From Pseudoips prasinana (taxonomy: Eukaryota > Arthropoda > Insecta > Lepidoptera > Nolidae), in contig OX621237.1 in the NCBI GenBank assembly GCA_951640165.1, positions 19,592,001-19,656,000 of the forward strand: 64,000 bases of DNA, read 5' to 3'. Shown here piece after piece: positions 10,894 through 23,600 of the stretch (positions are counted from its first letter, which is position 1; each line of letters begins with the position of its first letter). The position numbers were made by a program, and so were the translations under genes. The notes beneath the pieces were generated by a model. The model saw nothing but the letters and a program-made list of their open reading frames with translations, searched no databases and was not told the origin of the DNA.

Positions 10894-12422
10894 AATGTGG
10901 CATGTTAAGTAATCAATCTAAAAAGAATTCTCAAGAAACATGATTGCTGTAAAATGAAAACCATTAATAACTTTTCCTGTGACTGTATTCAATGATAGAT
11001 CGATAATAAGAGAATGTAGAGATTAAATAAAAGTCAGATCCAAAAAATAAACAAATGTTTAGACACACATGCAGCAAAAAACATTACAATCTTTCTTTAA
11101 TTTATGTTGTTTACGATTCGTTTCCCAATGGAATTAAGTATACCGTCTAAATATACGCACTAAATAGATACTAGGTCTGCAAGGCATTCTGCTGCTTGTA
11201 AATATTAAGCTGGGTGTAGTCAAGTAGATGTCTATACTTTTACATGATGTCAATCGGGCTTTTTGGCGTGTCATATTTGTATAAATTCTCATATATTACA
11301 AGCACTCACGAGTATGGTCACTACCACTTTGTCGAATTTGAAGAAGATCGGTTCAGCCATTCAGGAGGTGTAACATCAAAAACGAATTACATAAGTGGCC
11401 TATAAAAGAGCTTTGTTTACACTTAGTTCAACTAGATTTCGAAAACAACAAGGAAATCCTTAAAAACCTGGCTATTGATGTACATATATGTATATATATA
11501 ATACAGTATTTTTTTTAAACCAGTCATGCCATACGGGGCTTTTACCACCGCTAACCACTACTGTCCAGTGAACCAATGAACTCCTAGCCAACCCAAAAAA
11601 GAATGATCAAAATATTTTTTCCGTAAATACCTATTTGGTTTATTTACTAGATTTACCATTACAAAATAATTTACATTAATTTCTTGCATAGGCTAAATCA
11701 ACCAAAAGAAATCAACCTCCTGTAACCCATGAGTAAAACCTTGCCTTTCATTTTGACAAAAAAGGACTTAATATATCTCGTTAATATAAAATATTCATGG
11801 TCAAGAATAATTTCTTGTTTATATCTTTAGGACACAATTGTAAATAAACAGCACCTTCTTCATTCTTAACTCATTTATCACGATCAATCATAGATTCATG
11901 GTCATTTTTAAAGTCCAGTATCTCCCAAATAACACTGGCAGTTAGTGCAAATTACATCATTGTCAACGGCAACGCGGTGAAAGGTCGTGCCAGTTCAATT
12001 TGGTAGTTCTATACCTTGGTACTAATTCTAAATCTATCAGATTGCAGGTGAAGGTAGGGTTACCAGATGAAAAAATCAAAAGTCCGGAGAAAATGCCTGA
12101 TTTCCATGGAAAAGTCCTGAGATTTTCTACAGATGAGAATTTTCTCTCAAAAACGTATTATTATCGTTGTATACACTGCGGATCTTGCGCACGCGTTTTA
12201 CGCGACGCGTTGCAAGCTTGTATGTACATCGCACTCAAAACAAAACAGCGGGGTGGAGGGAGGAGGGGGGCGCCCGTCGCCCCGCAGCGCGGTTGCCGCT
12301 CGCTCGCTCACTCAGTCAGTTCGTCTTGCGCCATTGCGAAGGTTGGACTACGCTTCATTGAGTGTCACCACGGGACGGGCGAGCGAGCGAGAATCGGAGC
12401 TGTTGGATGGATACGAGTTAAA

Positions 12423-14304
12423 ATGTCTTCAAGTACCAAACGACCACGATACGTGTGTACATTCACAGATACTTTAAAACAAAGATTTCCGATTATGAAA
12501 GATGGAAGAGAACCTACCGAAGTGTTTTGTTCAATATGTAACAATCATTTTTCAATTAAGTTCAAGGGAGGTGCTGATATTGAAAAACATATCCTAACGG
12601 AAAAACATAAAAAAAATAGTTACTGTTTCAAGTTACACCAAAATCGACTCTTTATTTCAACCACAAAGTTCTGGACTGACAGACCAAATATCCGCCGCTG
12701 AAGCCACTTTAGCTTTCCACACAGTGAAACATCACCAGTCATTTAAATCTATGGATTGCACCAGCCAACTGGTTAAGGCTATATTTGCCGATTCCAACTC
12801 TGCGAAGAGTGTTTCTTGTGCACGAACGAAGACTGAGGCCATTGTAACGGGCGTGATATCTCCGTGGGTAATTGAACAGGTACAAGTCTCATTACAAAAT
12901 GTCAACTTCTTGGGCGTTTCCACAGATGCAAGTAATCACGGTGCTGAAAAAATATTTCCTATTATGATACAATTCTTCGACTGGCAAGAAGGAATTAAAA
13001 CCAAACTGCTGGATGTGCTGAGCACACCCAATGAAAATGCTGACACTATAACAGAGATAATTAAAACAAGCTTGCAAAAGTACGACTTGTTGATGAAATG
13101 TGTATCATTTACAGCAGACAACGCTAATGTTAATTTTGGCGGAGTAAATCGGCAACCGGGACAAAATGTTTGGACTAATTTAAAAAACTTTCTGGACAAA
13201 GATATCGTAGGAGTTGGGTGCCCAGCGCACATACTACACAATTGTATTCAACATGGCACTGATAATCTGCATATTGATATAGAATCTGTAGTAATGAAGC
13301 TGTTTAATTATTTTTCCGTATACACCGTACGCACGGAGGCGTTGAAGGATATCAGCGAATATATAGACGTCAATTATCAGAAACTATTGTTTCATAGCAA
13401 GACCCGATGGCTTAGTCTGTTTCCAGCGATCGAAAGAATATTGAAGATGTATGAACCGTTGAAGCAGTACTTTTTATCTACTCCTGGTGTACCAATTACT
13501 TTGAAGAACTTTTTTGAAAATGAACTCAGCGAAGTTTATTTATTTCTTGCTCACTCATTAATGTCAATATTTCACACGAAAATTGAAGACATCGAAAAAG
13601 AAAACAATTCTGTTTTAGATATTAAAAGAATCCTCGAATCCACACATGAAATTTTAGTTGCACGAGCGAACGCAAACTTCATGCCACTTAAAGTGCGAGA
13701 GTTGCTGGCTAAGTGCACTGCGGAAAACCAAGAAGTTTTCAAGCACGACCTTGAAAATATGTATAAGACTTGCGTAGAATATCTGATCAAGTGGATGACG
13801 CCTTTAGATGATTTCAAAGTCTTTAATTGGTTGATGCTGAAAAAGGGCCAAATGATCGACTTTGATCAGTTGGCTTTATCAATTCATTATCTAAATGGAA
13901 AAGGAAAACACATAGATGATGTGATGTTATTCGATGAAATTGCATCTCTGAATAGTTTGTTGACAAAACAGGAAGAAGCATTTTTTGACGTAATGCTTCA
14001 TGCGTTGTGGGCAAACATTTTCAAGACAATAGGTATTTCACGATTGCCAGAGATACTGCGTATTTGTCAATATATATTTGCAATAACAGCTCAAAATGCA
14101 AACGTAGAAAGAGTTTTTTCTATCATGGGAGCTCAATGGTCGAAAGAAAGAAACCGACTAAACGTGTCTTCAGTTCGAGCTCTACTTTTAGTTCAATATA
14201 ACTTGAAGAGTTTAACTTGTGAGGCATTTTATAAATCAATAATCAAAGAAAAGAATTTACTTAAAAAAGTTTCTTCAAATATTAAATACGACAAAACTAA
14301 TTAA
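12423..14304 (+). pseudogene. hAT transposase with BED-type zinc finger, one frameshift
   Basis: Seen: the ATG at 12423 starts MSSSTKRPRYVCTFTDTLKQ. A C2H2/BED-type finger follows (VFCSICNNHF … EKHILTEKHKK). Frame 1 then breaks in an eight-A run at 12609-12616. The next frame continues without a stop through TVSSYTKIDSLFQ and AAEATLAFHTVKHHQS to TAA at 14302-14304. One extra A explains the break. The catalytic part shows FLGVSTDASN, SFTADNANVN, a CPAHILHNC motif, the conserved RW in KTRWLSLFP, and the C-terminal hAT dimerisation segment NANVERVFSIMGAQWSKERN. The total is about 625 residues, typical for the superfamily. The indel could be an assembly error, in which case the element may be autonomous. 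The frame extends upstream of 12423, but that part lies across the leader and left terminus, so I prefer this ATG. Confidence 0.88.
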
Positions 14305-14318
14305 GTACCTATTTGGAT

Positions 14319-14740
14319 AAATAAGTATTGATTTTACCTGCAAATGTTGGTAACATTATTTTTAAAGATGATTATTGAAGATGATTATTTTTAGTTTGTT
14401 TTACTTTGATAAATAAGTATTGATTTTAACTGCAATTGTTACCAAAAGAAGATTGTTTTTAGTTCGTTTTACTTCGATAAATAAGTAATGATTTTAACTA
14501 CAATTGTTACCAAAAGAAGATTATTTTAAGTTTGTTTTAAATTAATACATAAGTATTGATTTTAACTGCAATTGTTACCAAAAGAAGATTGTTTTTAGTT
14601 CGTTTTACTTCGATAAATAAGTATTGATTTTAACTGCAATTGTTACCAAAAGAAGATTATTTTAAGTTTGTTTTAAATTAATACATAAGTATTGATTTTA
14701 ACTGCAATTGTTACCAAAAGAAGATTAATTTTAGTAGTTT
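14319..14740 (+). repeat. Six-unit tandem repeat in the hAT 3' region
   Basis: Seen: units begin ATAAGTATTGATTTTAACTG at about 14321, 14413, 14481, 14549, 14618 and 14685. Spacing is 67-69 bp except the first, which is 92. Two unit types alternate: one ends GTTCGTTTTACTTCGAT, the other GTTTGTTTTAAATTAAT. So a 137-bp dimer has been copied. It lies between the transposase stop and the right terminus of the hAT element. Confidence 0.85.
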
Positions 14741-15134
14741 AATAAGAGAGATCTTTAAAATGTAACCTGTTTTTTATTAAAAATCCTGAGCTATCACTAG
14801 ATTTGCTAAATCCGGCCGGAATCCTGAGAAGAGTCGAAAAATCCTGAAATCTCAGGACAAATCCTGAGATATGGTAACCCTAGGTGAAGGCTGCTATTCA
14901 GCTGTTGTCTTCAATTTACTAACGGTTTTTCTCGTCCTGAATTAATAATAAAATAGAAGAATATAATAAATAAAAACTCGTGTTTGTAAAATTCGATAGG
15001 CTTTAATTAGGAAACTAGGAAATCGGTAATGATTGGGAAACGATATTTGATTGTGTGTCTCTTTTGGCAATTGGACAACCATTATTAAGATAATTTTCTA
15101 CGATTTCAGTAGTAAAACTGAGGCACTCATAGCT

Positions 15135-15392
15135 AGATGCTCTCACCGGCCCGTGAGCGATCAGCGAGGTTAAGCAACGAGGCTCGCGGTCAGTCCATAG
15201 ATGGGTGACCGCCTAAGTGGTTTCATTTCTGAGCGTCTCCCTGCTTCGGAGGGCACGTTAGGCTATCGATCCCGGTTGTAGCCATTAGGCAACACTCGTT
15301 AAGCCATGCCAGAGGCCTACTGGGCGGCTTGAACAATTCTGACACTAGGGGTAACCACTGCCCATACGATAAGTAAGTAAGTAAGTAGTAAA
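15135..15392 (+). mobile_element. 5S-rRNA-derived SINE (SINE3-like)
   Basis: Seen: the head (15145-15220) reads GCGATCAGCGAGGTTAAGCA and, further on, TAGATGGGTGACCGCCTAAG. These correspond to the middle and C-box regions of 5S rRNA (the family has GATCAC.GAAGTTAAGCAAC and GGATGGGTGACCGCC). The body follows, then a (GTAA)n tail (AAGTAAGTAAGTAAGTAG). Known: SINE3 elements carry a 5S-type Pol III promoter instead of a tRNA one. It has too many differences to be a functional 5S gene. Confidence 0.7.
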
Positions 15393-16671
15393 ACTCATTA
15401 AAGAGATATGTATGTATGTTAAAAAAATGTACATGTCTACACTACCATTCTAATAGGGCTGGTTTAGATAGTACATTTTGAATTTATTTCTAATTAGAAG
15501 ATAACAAATATATACAAAAAAGATAACTTACTTCTCTCTGAAGCCGGTTAATGGCGTTATTATCACTATGGGAAATTGGGTTATGTATGGCGAATATTGG
15601 AAACAGAATAAGTTGGAGATTTTTTATTTGAGACGTAAGAGATTTTAGTAACGGCATTGCTAGCCATGATTTCAGTAAAGGTATAAAGTTTAGTAATTTA
15701 CGAAAATGGATTCCTTAATATATAAAATAAAAACGGTTTTTATATACATAAATAGGTATTTATTTAAATAAGCGCTTGTAAACAGTCAGCACATGAATTG
15801 CAGTATTGCAAATTAACTATATATTAATTCTAGGTACAAAGAAATTATTAGAACTTCACTTATATTTGATATGGAATTATAATAAGTATATTATCATAAT
15901 TAAATAGCGAATTTCTTAAAGTTATTGTCAAAATGGTTTAATTTAAATTTTTATTCATTGTTTTAGATATATTTTACCTATATCTAGTCGTATGGTTCTG
16001 TCTATATTCAGGCGAGAATTCATTATTATTATTATGCTACATTCGGGGCGTAATTACCTATATAAGTATATATCGACAAAAGAAAAGTAGTATTATATAA
16101 TATATCAATTACCTGATTTCTGTTTCCATTTTCCAAGCTCTGCTTAGTTTGGGATCAGATGGCGATGTTTAAATATTATTATTAGTATTTAGCCACACTT
16201 GAGCGCTAACCCTTGATTAATAGCTGCTCCCCTACCAAGTATTCCGCCTCGCAGACTGTAGATAAGTATAATATGGCTGCTCAAATGCAGAGTATTATGC
16301 CACTTTCTTGGCCGCCTTATAAAAGACGCCTGAACTTAGGGTACACGTTCACGATAACGTCACATAATTTTCGTATGACGTGTGTATCTCTATAGACGTC
16401 AATTTGTGGGGTTTTGCGGGGGTACTATGAAAGATCAAATTAAATCTAAGTGAAATTATATAATATATCGGCAATGATGATTATGGTGAGGATATAGTTA
16501 CTAAACTACAAATATTTAGATAATTGTATGATCTACAATTTAATAACAAATATTGAAACACTATAGTAAAATGGTTTGTAAGTCATTTAATATTAAATTG
16601 CTATCTATATATTGTTATCACATCTATGGTTGTCCTTTCTATTGCATTATTTACTAAGAGTTTGTTTAAAA
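15393..16671. other. tai intron 1 segment with a SINE tail
   Basis: AT-rich. The stretch 16121-16195 (CCAAGCTCTGCTTAGTTTGG, then GATCAGATGG and ATT repeats) matches the 3' tail of the tRNA-SINEs in this window, without its head. Nothing else is recognised. Confidence 0.4.
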
Positions 16672-16795
16672 TACCCTAAAACCGGCGAGCATGTATGAAG
16701 TATATAATAACGGTAAACGAGGCAGAGGTGTGCAAGGATTGTGACAAATGGAAATCCGTTGTCTCTGCATACCCCCCTGAGAAACAGGCGTGAGT
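16672..16795 (+). mobile_element. RTE-like LINE 3' fragment
   Basis: Seen: ACCGGCGAGCATGTATGAAG … GACAAATGGAAATCCGTTGT … GAAACAGGCGTGAG matches the last ~120 bases of the longer copies at 39281-39774 and 60172-60995. Confidence 0.7.
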
Positions 16796-16857
16796 TATTA
16801 GAGTCGATTATTCTATCTAACATAGAGAGTTAATATTATATACTCAGTCATACTCAG

Positions 16858-16940
16858 CGCAGGACCTGCTATTGTGGAGATCCTTGTGGTAGGCCTTTAT
16901 CCATCAGTGGACGTCTTTCGGCTGATATGATGATGATGAC
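16858..16940 (+). mobile_element. LINE 3' tail fragment
   Basis: Seen: CATCAGTGGACGTCTTTCGG, then CTGATATGATGATGATGA, the same end as 10800-10893. A separate insertion event. Confidence 0.65.
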
Positions 16941-19105
16941 TCAGTCATGATAAATAAGTAAATTAAACACAGTCAACGTAAAGGCATCAGTAGTTCACTC
17001 AACAACACATTTGCATAGGTCCTTATTTTTAATGAGATAAAAGTAGATAAATATGGGTTAAATATCAGTGATATGACAACTTCTGTACAAAAAATTGAGT
17101 TGCATGTATCTAAAATAAGTCTAGTATAGTATTGAGCATATATGAAGAATATAATGACCTAGTTTAACACTTCAGACTGCGTCCGCATGTACTTAATTTT
17201 TATCTCTATTAACTGTATTAAAAACAAGTATCCGTCCTTATTCTTCATTTCCTTGTCTACATAATAACAGGAGCCTCTGTGCAAAATTCCATCATTCTAA
17301 ATCCAAGGTCGGGCGATAATGAGTCGGATGGTCGGTGATAGTTACTTCTTATGTATACAGAATGGCTGGAGAAATAAAATGTCACAACACAAAAATTGCG
17401 GAATATGGGTATAATTTGAATATCTTTCAGTGTTAGGCGTCCACATGTTTTTTGTAGCGTCATTTTCAACTACCCTGCATTGATGAAATAGCAAGTATTG
17501 TATAAACAGTACATTAACGTCCATATTTATAAAAAAAATTGAGACACATATAAGCCTGATAAATTTTTTATCCCTCACTAACTTTAGAATGATATTTGTC
17601 AGTCGAAGTCAAAACCGAAGTTAGATATGGAAGCCAGACCTAAGCAATGAGACTAAAACCAGACTGCCTTTTTTTATTTAATTTTATGTTTTTAAATCAC
17701 AAGTGCTTGGTAACAACTGATTTTACAATTGTAATTTTAACACTTTGACAGCCGAAGATTTCACAATACAATAGGTTTGGGACGTACTCTGCACGTGATC
17801 GGCTGTGAAAGGGTTAAGCATAGCCCTACTTAAAAAACTGGTCTATTTTATCAGAATCAGTCGAGCGATTCACGTGATAGTGCTTGGCCTCTCCATTCCA
17901 TTGTATGAAGCCGCGTAGTATATGGAGGTCTTTGTTAATTGGATGTCCATATCAATGAAAAAATACTCTAGATGGTGTTAGTATTAAATAATGACATAGT
18001 TCTAATAACATTATGTAAGCGCGTGATACATGATTATATTATAACACAGGCCAACTCGCTCGTATTGGTTATTTACATTTATGAAATATACATAAAGCTA
18101 TAATAACTTAATGTCGTGAACCTATGTTTTTAAAAATGACGTTTATAGTAAGCCTAAGAGTTTTTCACAGCTTCAGCGGTCAATATACGAACAGTGGGCC
18201 AAGGAAATGTAAGTACAAACTAAAAACCCTGTACCCCAAAGGAGCTAGAGAGCGGTTACTTAAGCAGAGATTCTTTTAGCGACGTTTCTTGTAGCTATCG
18301 CCCTACGTTAGTTCGCTAAGCTTCGTCCAAGTTCGCACGGATTAGTGAGGGCATTTTATCGATACGAACGCAAACAAAAGGTCATGAAATTAAGACACGT
18401 TGCGGTCGTACTCTCAACCGGCGAATATGAGATATCCAATTGTGTAAAGTACCACAAAAGCTTCTAAAACTTACAGTGGTTATAGGTAAGTCCTGATCTC
18501 GTCATCAGGATCGTCTGACAAGTTCCTGAAACGTTCTTTACGGGAGACAATTAGGGTGTATTTGACTGCCGCGACCTCAAAGGGACAGGATTTAGACGCT
18601 TGCTCTATCCAATATAAGGTAATTTAAAACTGGCGTAATAACTATTGGCCTTATGGCACGTGGCATTATGATGATAATTATTATGACATTTTTACTGCAC
18701 GCGTTCCGGTTACAGTAAAGTCGACTTAAAGCGAATGCAGCGCGTAAGTTCAACTTTCGGCTAAAGATTACCTAATATTTGGCTTTACTTCCCAAGGGAT
18801 GTGCTTGCTGACCCTTTGAACTGGTTTGAATAACGGAGGGAAGTTGACCTGCGAGAAGAGAACGGCACGGTACAGCTTTTGTGGGGTTCAACTCGAAATT
18901 TATCTTCTTAAACCATTTCCCCTAGGCGTTGGCGGAAGTCTAAATATATTCGTGGATGGCTTCGAACTAGTGCCGGTGCAATATAATAGAGATATGGTGT
19001 TCTAAAAGAGCCAGACGGTCTATCTATGAATGCTCTTTTGAGACAGTGGCTAAAGGCTCGTGTTCTTGTCTGTAAGGAAGACTGTTGAGCACATTGGTGT
19101 AATGG
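16941..19105. other. tai intron 1 segment, nothing firm
   Basis: AT-rich. A short stretch at 18179-18210 is bounded by a good acceptor (TTTTTCACAG) and donor (GTAAGTAC) on the plus strand, with SIYEQWAKE in frame. It is far too short to call an exon. The frame at 18908-19141 minus is unrecognised. Confidence 0.35.
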
Positions 19106-19365
19106 ACAATAATAATAATATCTCGGGACAATGTCACACAAATCATCCTAGCCCCAAACTAAGCAAAGCTTGTACTATGGGTACCAGGCGACGATATACA
19201 TACTTATATAGATAGATAAATACTTATATACATAGAAAACATCCATGACTCAGATACAAATATTCGTGCTCATCACACAAATATTTGCACTTACCGGGAT
19301 TCGAACCCAGGACCACCAGCTTCGTAGGCAGGAGCACTACCAACTAGGCTACGATGTCCGATTGA
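19106..19365 (-). mobile_element. tRNA-derived SINE, antisense copy
   Basis: Seen: inverted relative to the copy at 40459-40730. It has (ATT)n at the left, then AAGCAAAGCTTGTACTATGG, CATCCATGACTCAGATACAA, a B box as GGGATTCGAACCCAGGACC and the A box region ACCAACTAGGCTACG. A full-length, moderately diverged copy. Confidence 0.8.
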
Positions 19366-20613
19366 TGGTTCAACATCGAGTCAGCTTTGCCTCCGGTATT
19401 GCAAGTGGCCATAGGATACAATAAATGTCTACACGAGAGGAGTCAGCTAAAGACCGATGTACAGCTGTTTCCTAGACTATTCGGCACTGTATACATGGCA
19501 TATTATGCGAGTCAGTGAATTAAACAAGCCTACGTTCCAAGGATTATTAATTCTATGGCGTAAGAATTTGCAACTTTATTTTTCTTGTCTATGATCGTGC
19601 GGAAATGGCCCTGATTTATGAAACTCGTTACTACGTGGTATACGTTTAAAGTTTATGGGTTCTTTGGGTATATCTGTATGCCTGTCTGTCAGCGGCATCG
19701 TAGCTCCTAAACTAAAACACCTTCTGAACGTGAGGTTTACTGTTAGGCTAGGAGACTTCCATTGCTTCACCGGACGGACATATACCTAAACCGATTTTAG
19801 TGTTTGAGAACAAATCCAGAAGAGAACGAATTGAAACGATATCCATAAATTTGCCAAAAATGTCTGAATAAAGTTGAAGTACATTAACGGTTGGGTTATC
19901 TCGCTTCGTATATAGAATATCTAAACATTGCACGTGTTTTAATCATTCGTCATTTACATGCATAAAACCCACTTCAAGGTATTTGAAGCGGGTTTAATGT
20001 AAACCATCCTCTACTATATACAATCGACTTAAACAAAATTAATATGGAATAATTCCGAAGGCATTCCCTATCGAAAACAATTAATTGATTTTTAAAATCT
20101 GTTCAAAACAACGGATAAATCTGACCTATTCAAATCGAGCATAAGCCCCACTTGATGATAAGTGGTAAGCGTAGCCGATGGACGCTTAGGTCACATATGA
20201 TGTGATGTCATGCCTTACCGACCCTTGCTCCTACCCCTATCACCCCTGGTGAGCTTACTCACATTGAAGGTACTTCTAAGTACATAGAGCAAATAAATGC
20301 CACACTTTACCTCACTCAAATGTTGCTCCCGCTACGCCTTTAGTTACTAGATGGAGATACGGTAGCATGCAAGAATTTTTAAATAATTAGAAATATTAAA
20401 GTATTGGGATTAGGATATTCATCAATATTCTAACCTTAACTGCGTAGGAACGCGTTATGTTTTAAATTCAGTAATACCTTGGCAGATAATAATAATTAGG
20501 TCGTATTATCTCTCAAAATATTAATTATTTCTTTTTAACCTAAGACTCAGTCAACATTATATTAAAAGAATAGGGGATGGGACGGGATGTTTCGTTAATA
20601 TCTCTATATCTAT
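19366..20613. other. tai intron 1 segment with a decayed repeat
   Basis: AT-rich. A short hairpin lies at about 19965-19996 (ACCCACTTCAA / TTGAAGCGGGT). The stretch 20140-20285 (CCCACTTGATGATAAGTGGT … CTCCTACCCCTATCACCC) resembles, very diverged, the common lepidopteran repeat seen at 54780-54960. Confidence 0.4.
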
Positions 20614-20670
20614 ACCGAAGGCATAGAGACGAATAGACATACCGTGTCTATTCGTCTCTATGCCTTCGGT
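20614..20670. repeat. Perfect 26-bp palindrome
   Basis: Seen: arm 1 at 20614-20639 begins ACCGAAGGCATAGAGACG. Arm 2 at 20645-20670 is its exact complement, ending CGTCTCTATGCCTTCGGT. The loop is five bases (TACCG). No terminal repeats or target duplications are evident around it. Confidence 0.85.
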
Positions 20671-23600
20671 TTCTAGCTAATAAACAGAAAAGTTACAAGT
20701 CTGGATATTGGGTTATTTAAATTTAATCTAGTATTTTTAGGTGCGGTTCAAGAATGAGTTCCGAATTTTTATGATATTTTTTTACGGATACGTTCCAGGG
20801 ATTTGCTTTCTTTAGGAAGCCAGAGAAGGTCAAGTGATAAAAATACGAGGTGAAAAACTGAACCATTTAAGTATTAAAATTTTATGTTTGCTATAAACAT
20901 GCAGTAGGTATCTATTAACATAATAAAATTAAATATAAGACATGCCGATACTAGTCGTGACGTACGTAACGATTTAGTAAGGAAACATAATTGCAATTAA
21001 ATTTTTAACATACGCTGATTTTATTTCTTTAGGATGAAAATCTAATATTATAATGCCTCTTTTCTTTAATAACATTTGTTAATAAGGTGACTCTGATAAT
21101 GCTTCGTGAGATGTTAACTATACTTTATGCATTTATAATAATTTGTAGGAAGTTTCTAAGGGGTTCAAAATGGTCGATGGATTAAAAATAAAGAAATGTA
21201 CTTATTTGACAAATGTCATTAACATTGACGTTTCGACAACATAGAGCGCCGCATAGCGAAATATCATGGGGTTCTTCCGTACCATTACATATAGGATGTG
21301 TAGGTCAGCCTAACGATACCTAGGATACAGCCTACCACGTGCGTAATGGGTAGAAAAAAAATGGATTTAATTTTTAAAGCTCTTTATGGCGAAAGTGTTG
21401 AGCTGCTGATTTTTATCAAACGGTTGTCTTTATGCAAACACAGAACTTGAATATTCTTATGCAATGGTTTTAAGGAAAACTGGTAGACTTATAGGAATAC
21501 GTAATTAAATCAAACCGTTGGCAAATAAATCTTTGTGTCATACTTTTTCCCTTCTCTACATAATTTTAAACACATAGTGTCGGAAATTAACATGTTTTAA
21601 GCTGAAATTTAATTAATTGAATGATTGTCGAAGGTAGAAATTATGGAATTTCTAACTTCAACAATCATATAGAATGCACCGGCATAATATTTCAATCTCA
21701 GCGGATCTCAGAATGATGTACTGACTCATTAAAATCGGTTTGCTTAAAGCAGTTACTTACATCCAGTATTTGAATGATGATAACCAGGCCGTTGATAAAA
21801 TCAACAAATGTTCGTCATCAAGACAATAAGTTGCCTTTATTATATTTTCTTGAGTTATACTTTTTGATTTCGCTTCATATTATAACGTAAAAACAAACAA
21901 CGGAACAGATATAGGATAGGTACATCTCGTATCAATCGGTCTGAGAGGATTTTAACATTTTATTTAAATTTTCCTTGATACTTCACTTTTACGCATTTAA
22001 TGAGGCTGCTCCCAAAAAATACTTTGAACGCGTATTTTCCGTTTCTTATGAGTAGTACTTACCTAATCACTTCAATAGACATGGTATGAATACAAGTACG
22101 TAAATTAGCCCATAACTACCTCAGTTCATAGCAAAATCAAAATAGCATAAATGAAAAAAAAAACAAGCATCGCAATTTTATAGGTGACAAAGATTTTCAA
22201 GAATTCAATAACATTAAAAAACCCAGACATAACCACCAAAATGTATAAATACACATTTGAAGCGTAATATACGTACATTTGAGCTTGTTGTGGCTTATTG
22301 TCTGTTTTTTTTCTTATCTTCTTACCCGGCGTTGTCACGCTCATCTTGCCTTGCATCCCCCTCCATGTGTCTCCCAGTTGGAGGTCACAGGATTCAATTC
22401 TACAGAAGCAGCAAACAAAATAAACTATTATTAAAGTAGGATGATCGAAAACTTACAAAAAAATGTTGTTGCGATGATGTTTAATGAATACTAGCAGTGC
22501 TATCATACAGATTTGTATTTGTGAATAATAAAATAACGTCTACTTAATACTCACTAAGAACTACCTAGTACGTAAACTAGCTAAATATAAAACAGTGGTG
22601 GTGGCAATCTACTTTTTCTACATATTAAATAAATAATAACAAAGGAAGCCTTATTTTTTACGCAGACGTTTCCCCCAATTTGTAATCGATTTATTACTAT
22701 TGAATACATATAGCTAGCTCTAAAGGATGAGTCATCTTTTCCATTAGGTAAGTATAGCATTGTATTTATTCAGGTTTTATATAGGATCGTAGTTATGCAT
22801 AATTATTTATCAAACTTCGGCCAGGTGAGGATGCACACCTCCGTAATAGATTGACTATCAAGGAATGTTATGTTCTCATTGACACGGCTCGTATCAAACG
22901 CCAAGCACAGAGCAAGCTGAACCTCAACGCAAAAGAGGGACAGAGATACCAGTTGAGCGACGCCTACCGAGGAGCCCCACTACGCAACCTCACTGCGACG
23001 CCCGCGCAACCTTGAAATAATAATGTTCGGAATAACAACAACGCGCCACAAGCGTGACCAGAAATAGTATAATAATTCTCGAAAATGTTGGAAGCCTCTA
23101 TCGAGTTCCTAGTATATACTCATATCCTGTCTGGCTTTGATTGAGATAAATAATTTGGGAGGTATTCGTCAGAACAACACACGTCCATTTTTTGTAGTAT
23201 TGCCATATATATTGCAAACCGCATACGGTTTACTTTGTTCGTTTAGCATTAGCATACTTTGTTGTCAATTGTTTTTCAAGTTTAAGTTAAGTTGGCACTT
23301 CAATTCGAATAGGTGAAAGTTGGTGAGTATTGTCAGCACTCGGCGGTCGAAGGTTTCGCTTTTTCAATCGTTACTCAACAGGTATTCGTCATCGAGGCAA
23401 CTATAGGTACTTGCTTACATACTTAAACAACTTTATTATAAGCTCTACATTTTATAAGTTTAGAACGTAGCGTCGGTCGCAATCCATAGTCTAAATTAGA
23501 AAAATCATCTGATATTAATATGCTTTACTAGAACAAAATGTTAATAATGATTCGTAGCTAAAATGTAACAACTGTCAAGTATTTATATGCGTAATATTAT

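Larger units (their letters stand above)
8518..12046. other. tai intron 1, left part
   Basis: AT-rich intron sequence with a degenerate dispersed repeat at 9255-9836 and a LINE tail at 10800-10893. The stretch 11200-11400 resembles TE-derived sequence (GATCGGTTCAGCCATTCAGG) but its boundaries are unclear. Nothing else is recognised. Confidence 0.4.
12055..14882 (+). mobile_element. hAT transposon, nearly intact
   Basis: Seen: the element begins TAGGGTTACCA and ends TGGTAACCCTA, perfect 11-bp terminal inverted repeats. It is flanked by identical 8-bp target duplications GGTGAAGG (12047-12054 and 14883-14890), the hAT hallmark. The length is 2,828 bp. It contains a GC-rich leader (12240-12400), one transposase gene and a 3' block of tandem repeats. 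Subterminal copies of TCCTGAGA/TCTCAGGA-type motifs occur near both ends, possibly transposase binding sites. Perfect termini and duplications indicate a young insertion. It lies in tai intron 1, opposite to the gene's direction. Confidence 0.92.

Noticed and set aside
12000..12422. N-terminal extension of the hAT frame to the left
   Set aside because: It crosses the element's left terminus and the target duplication and is GC-rich leader; the ATG at 12423 starts the recognisable protein.
15145..15220. Functional 5S rRNA gene
   Set aside because: Too many changes from 5S and no normal ends or terminator; the tail indicates a retroposed SINE.
18179..18220. Micro-exon on the plus strand between a good acceptor and donor
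   Set aside because: Only about 38 bases, no partner exons or recognised product; signals of this strength occur by chance.
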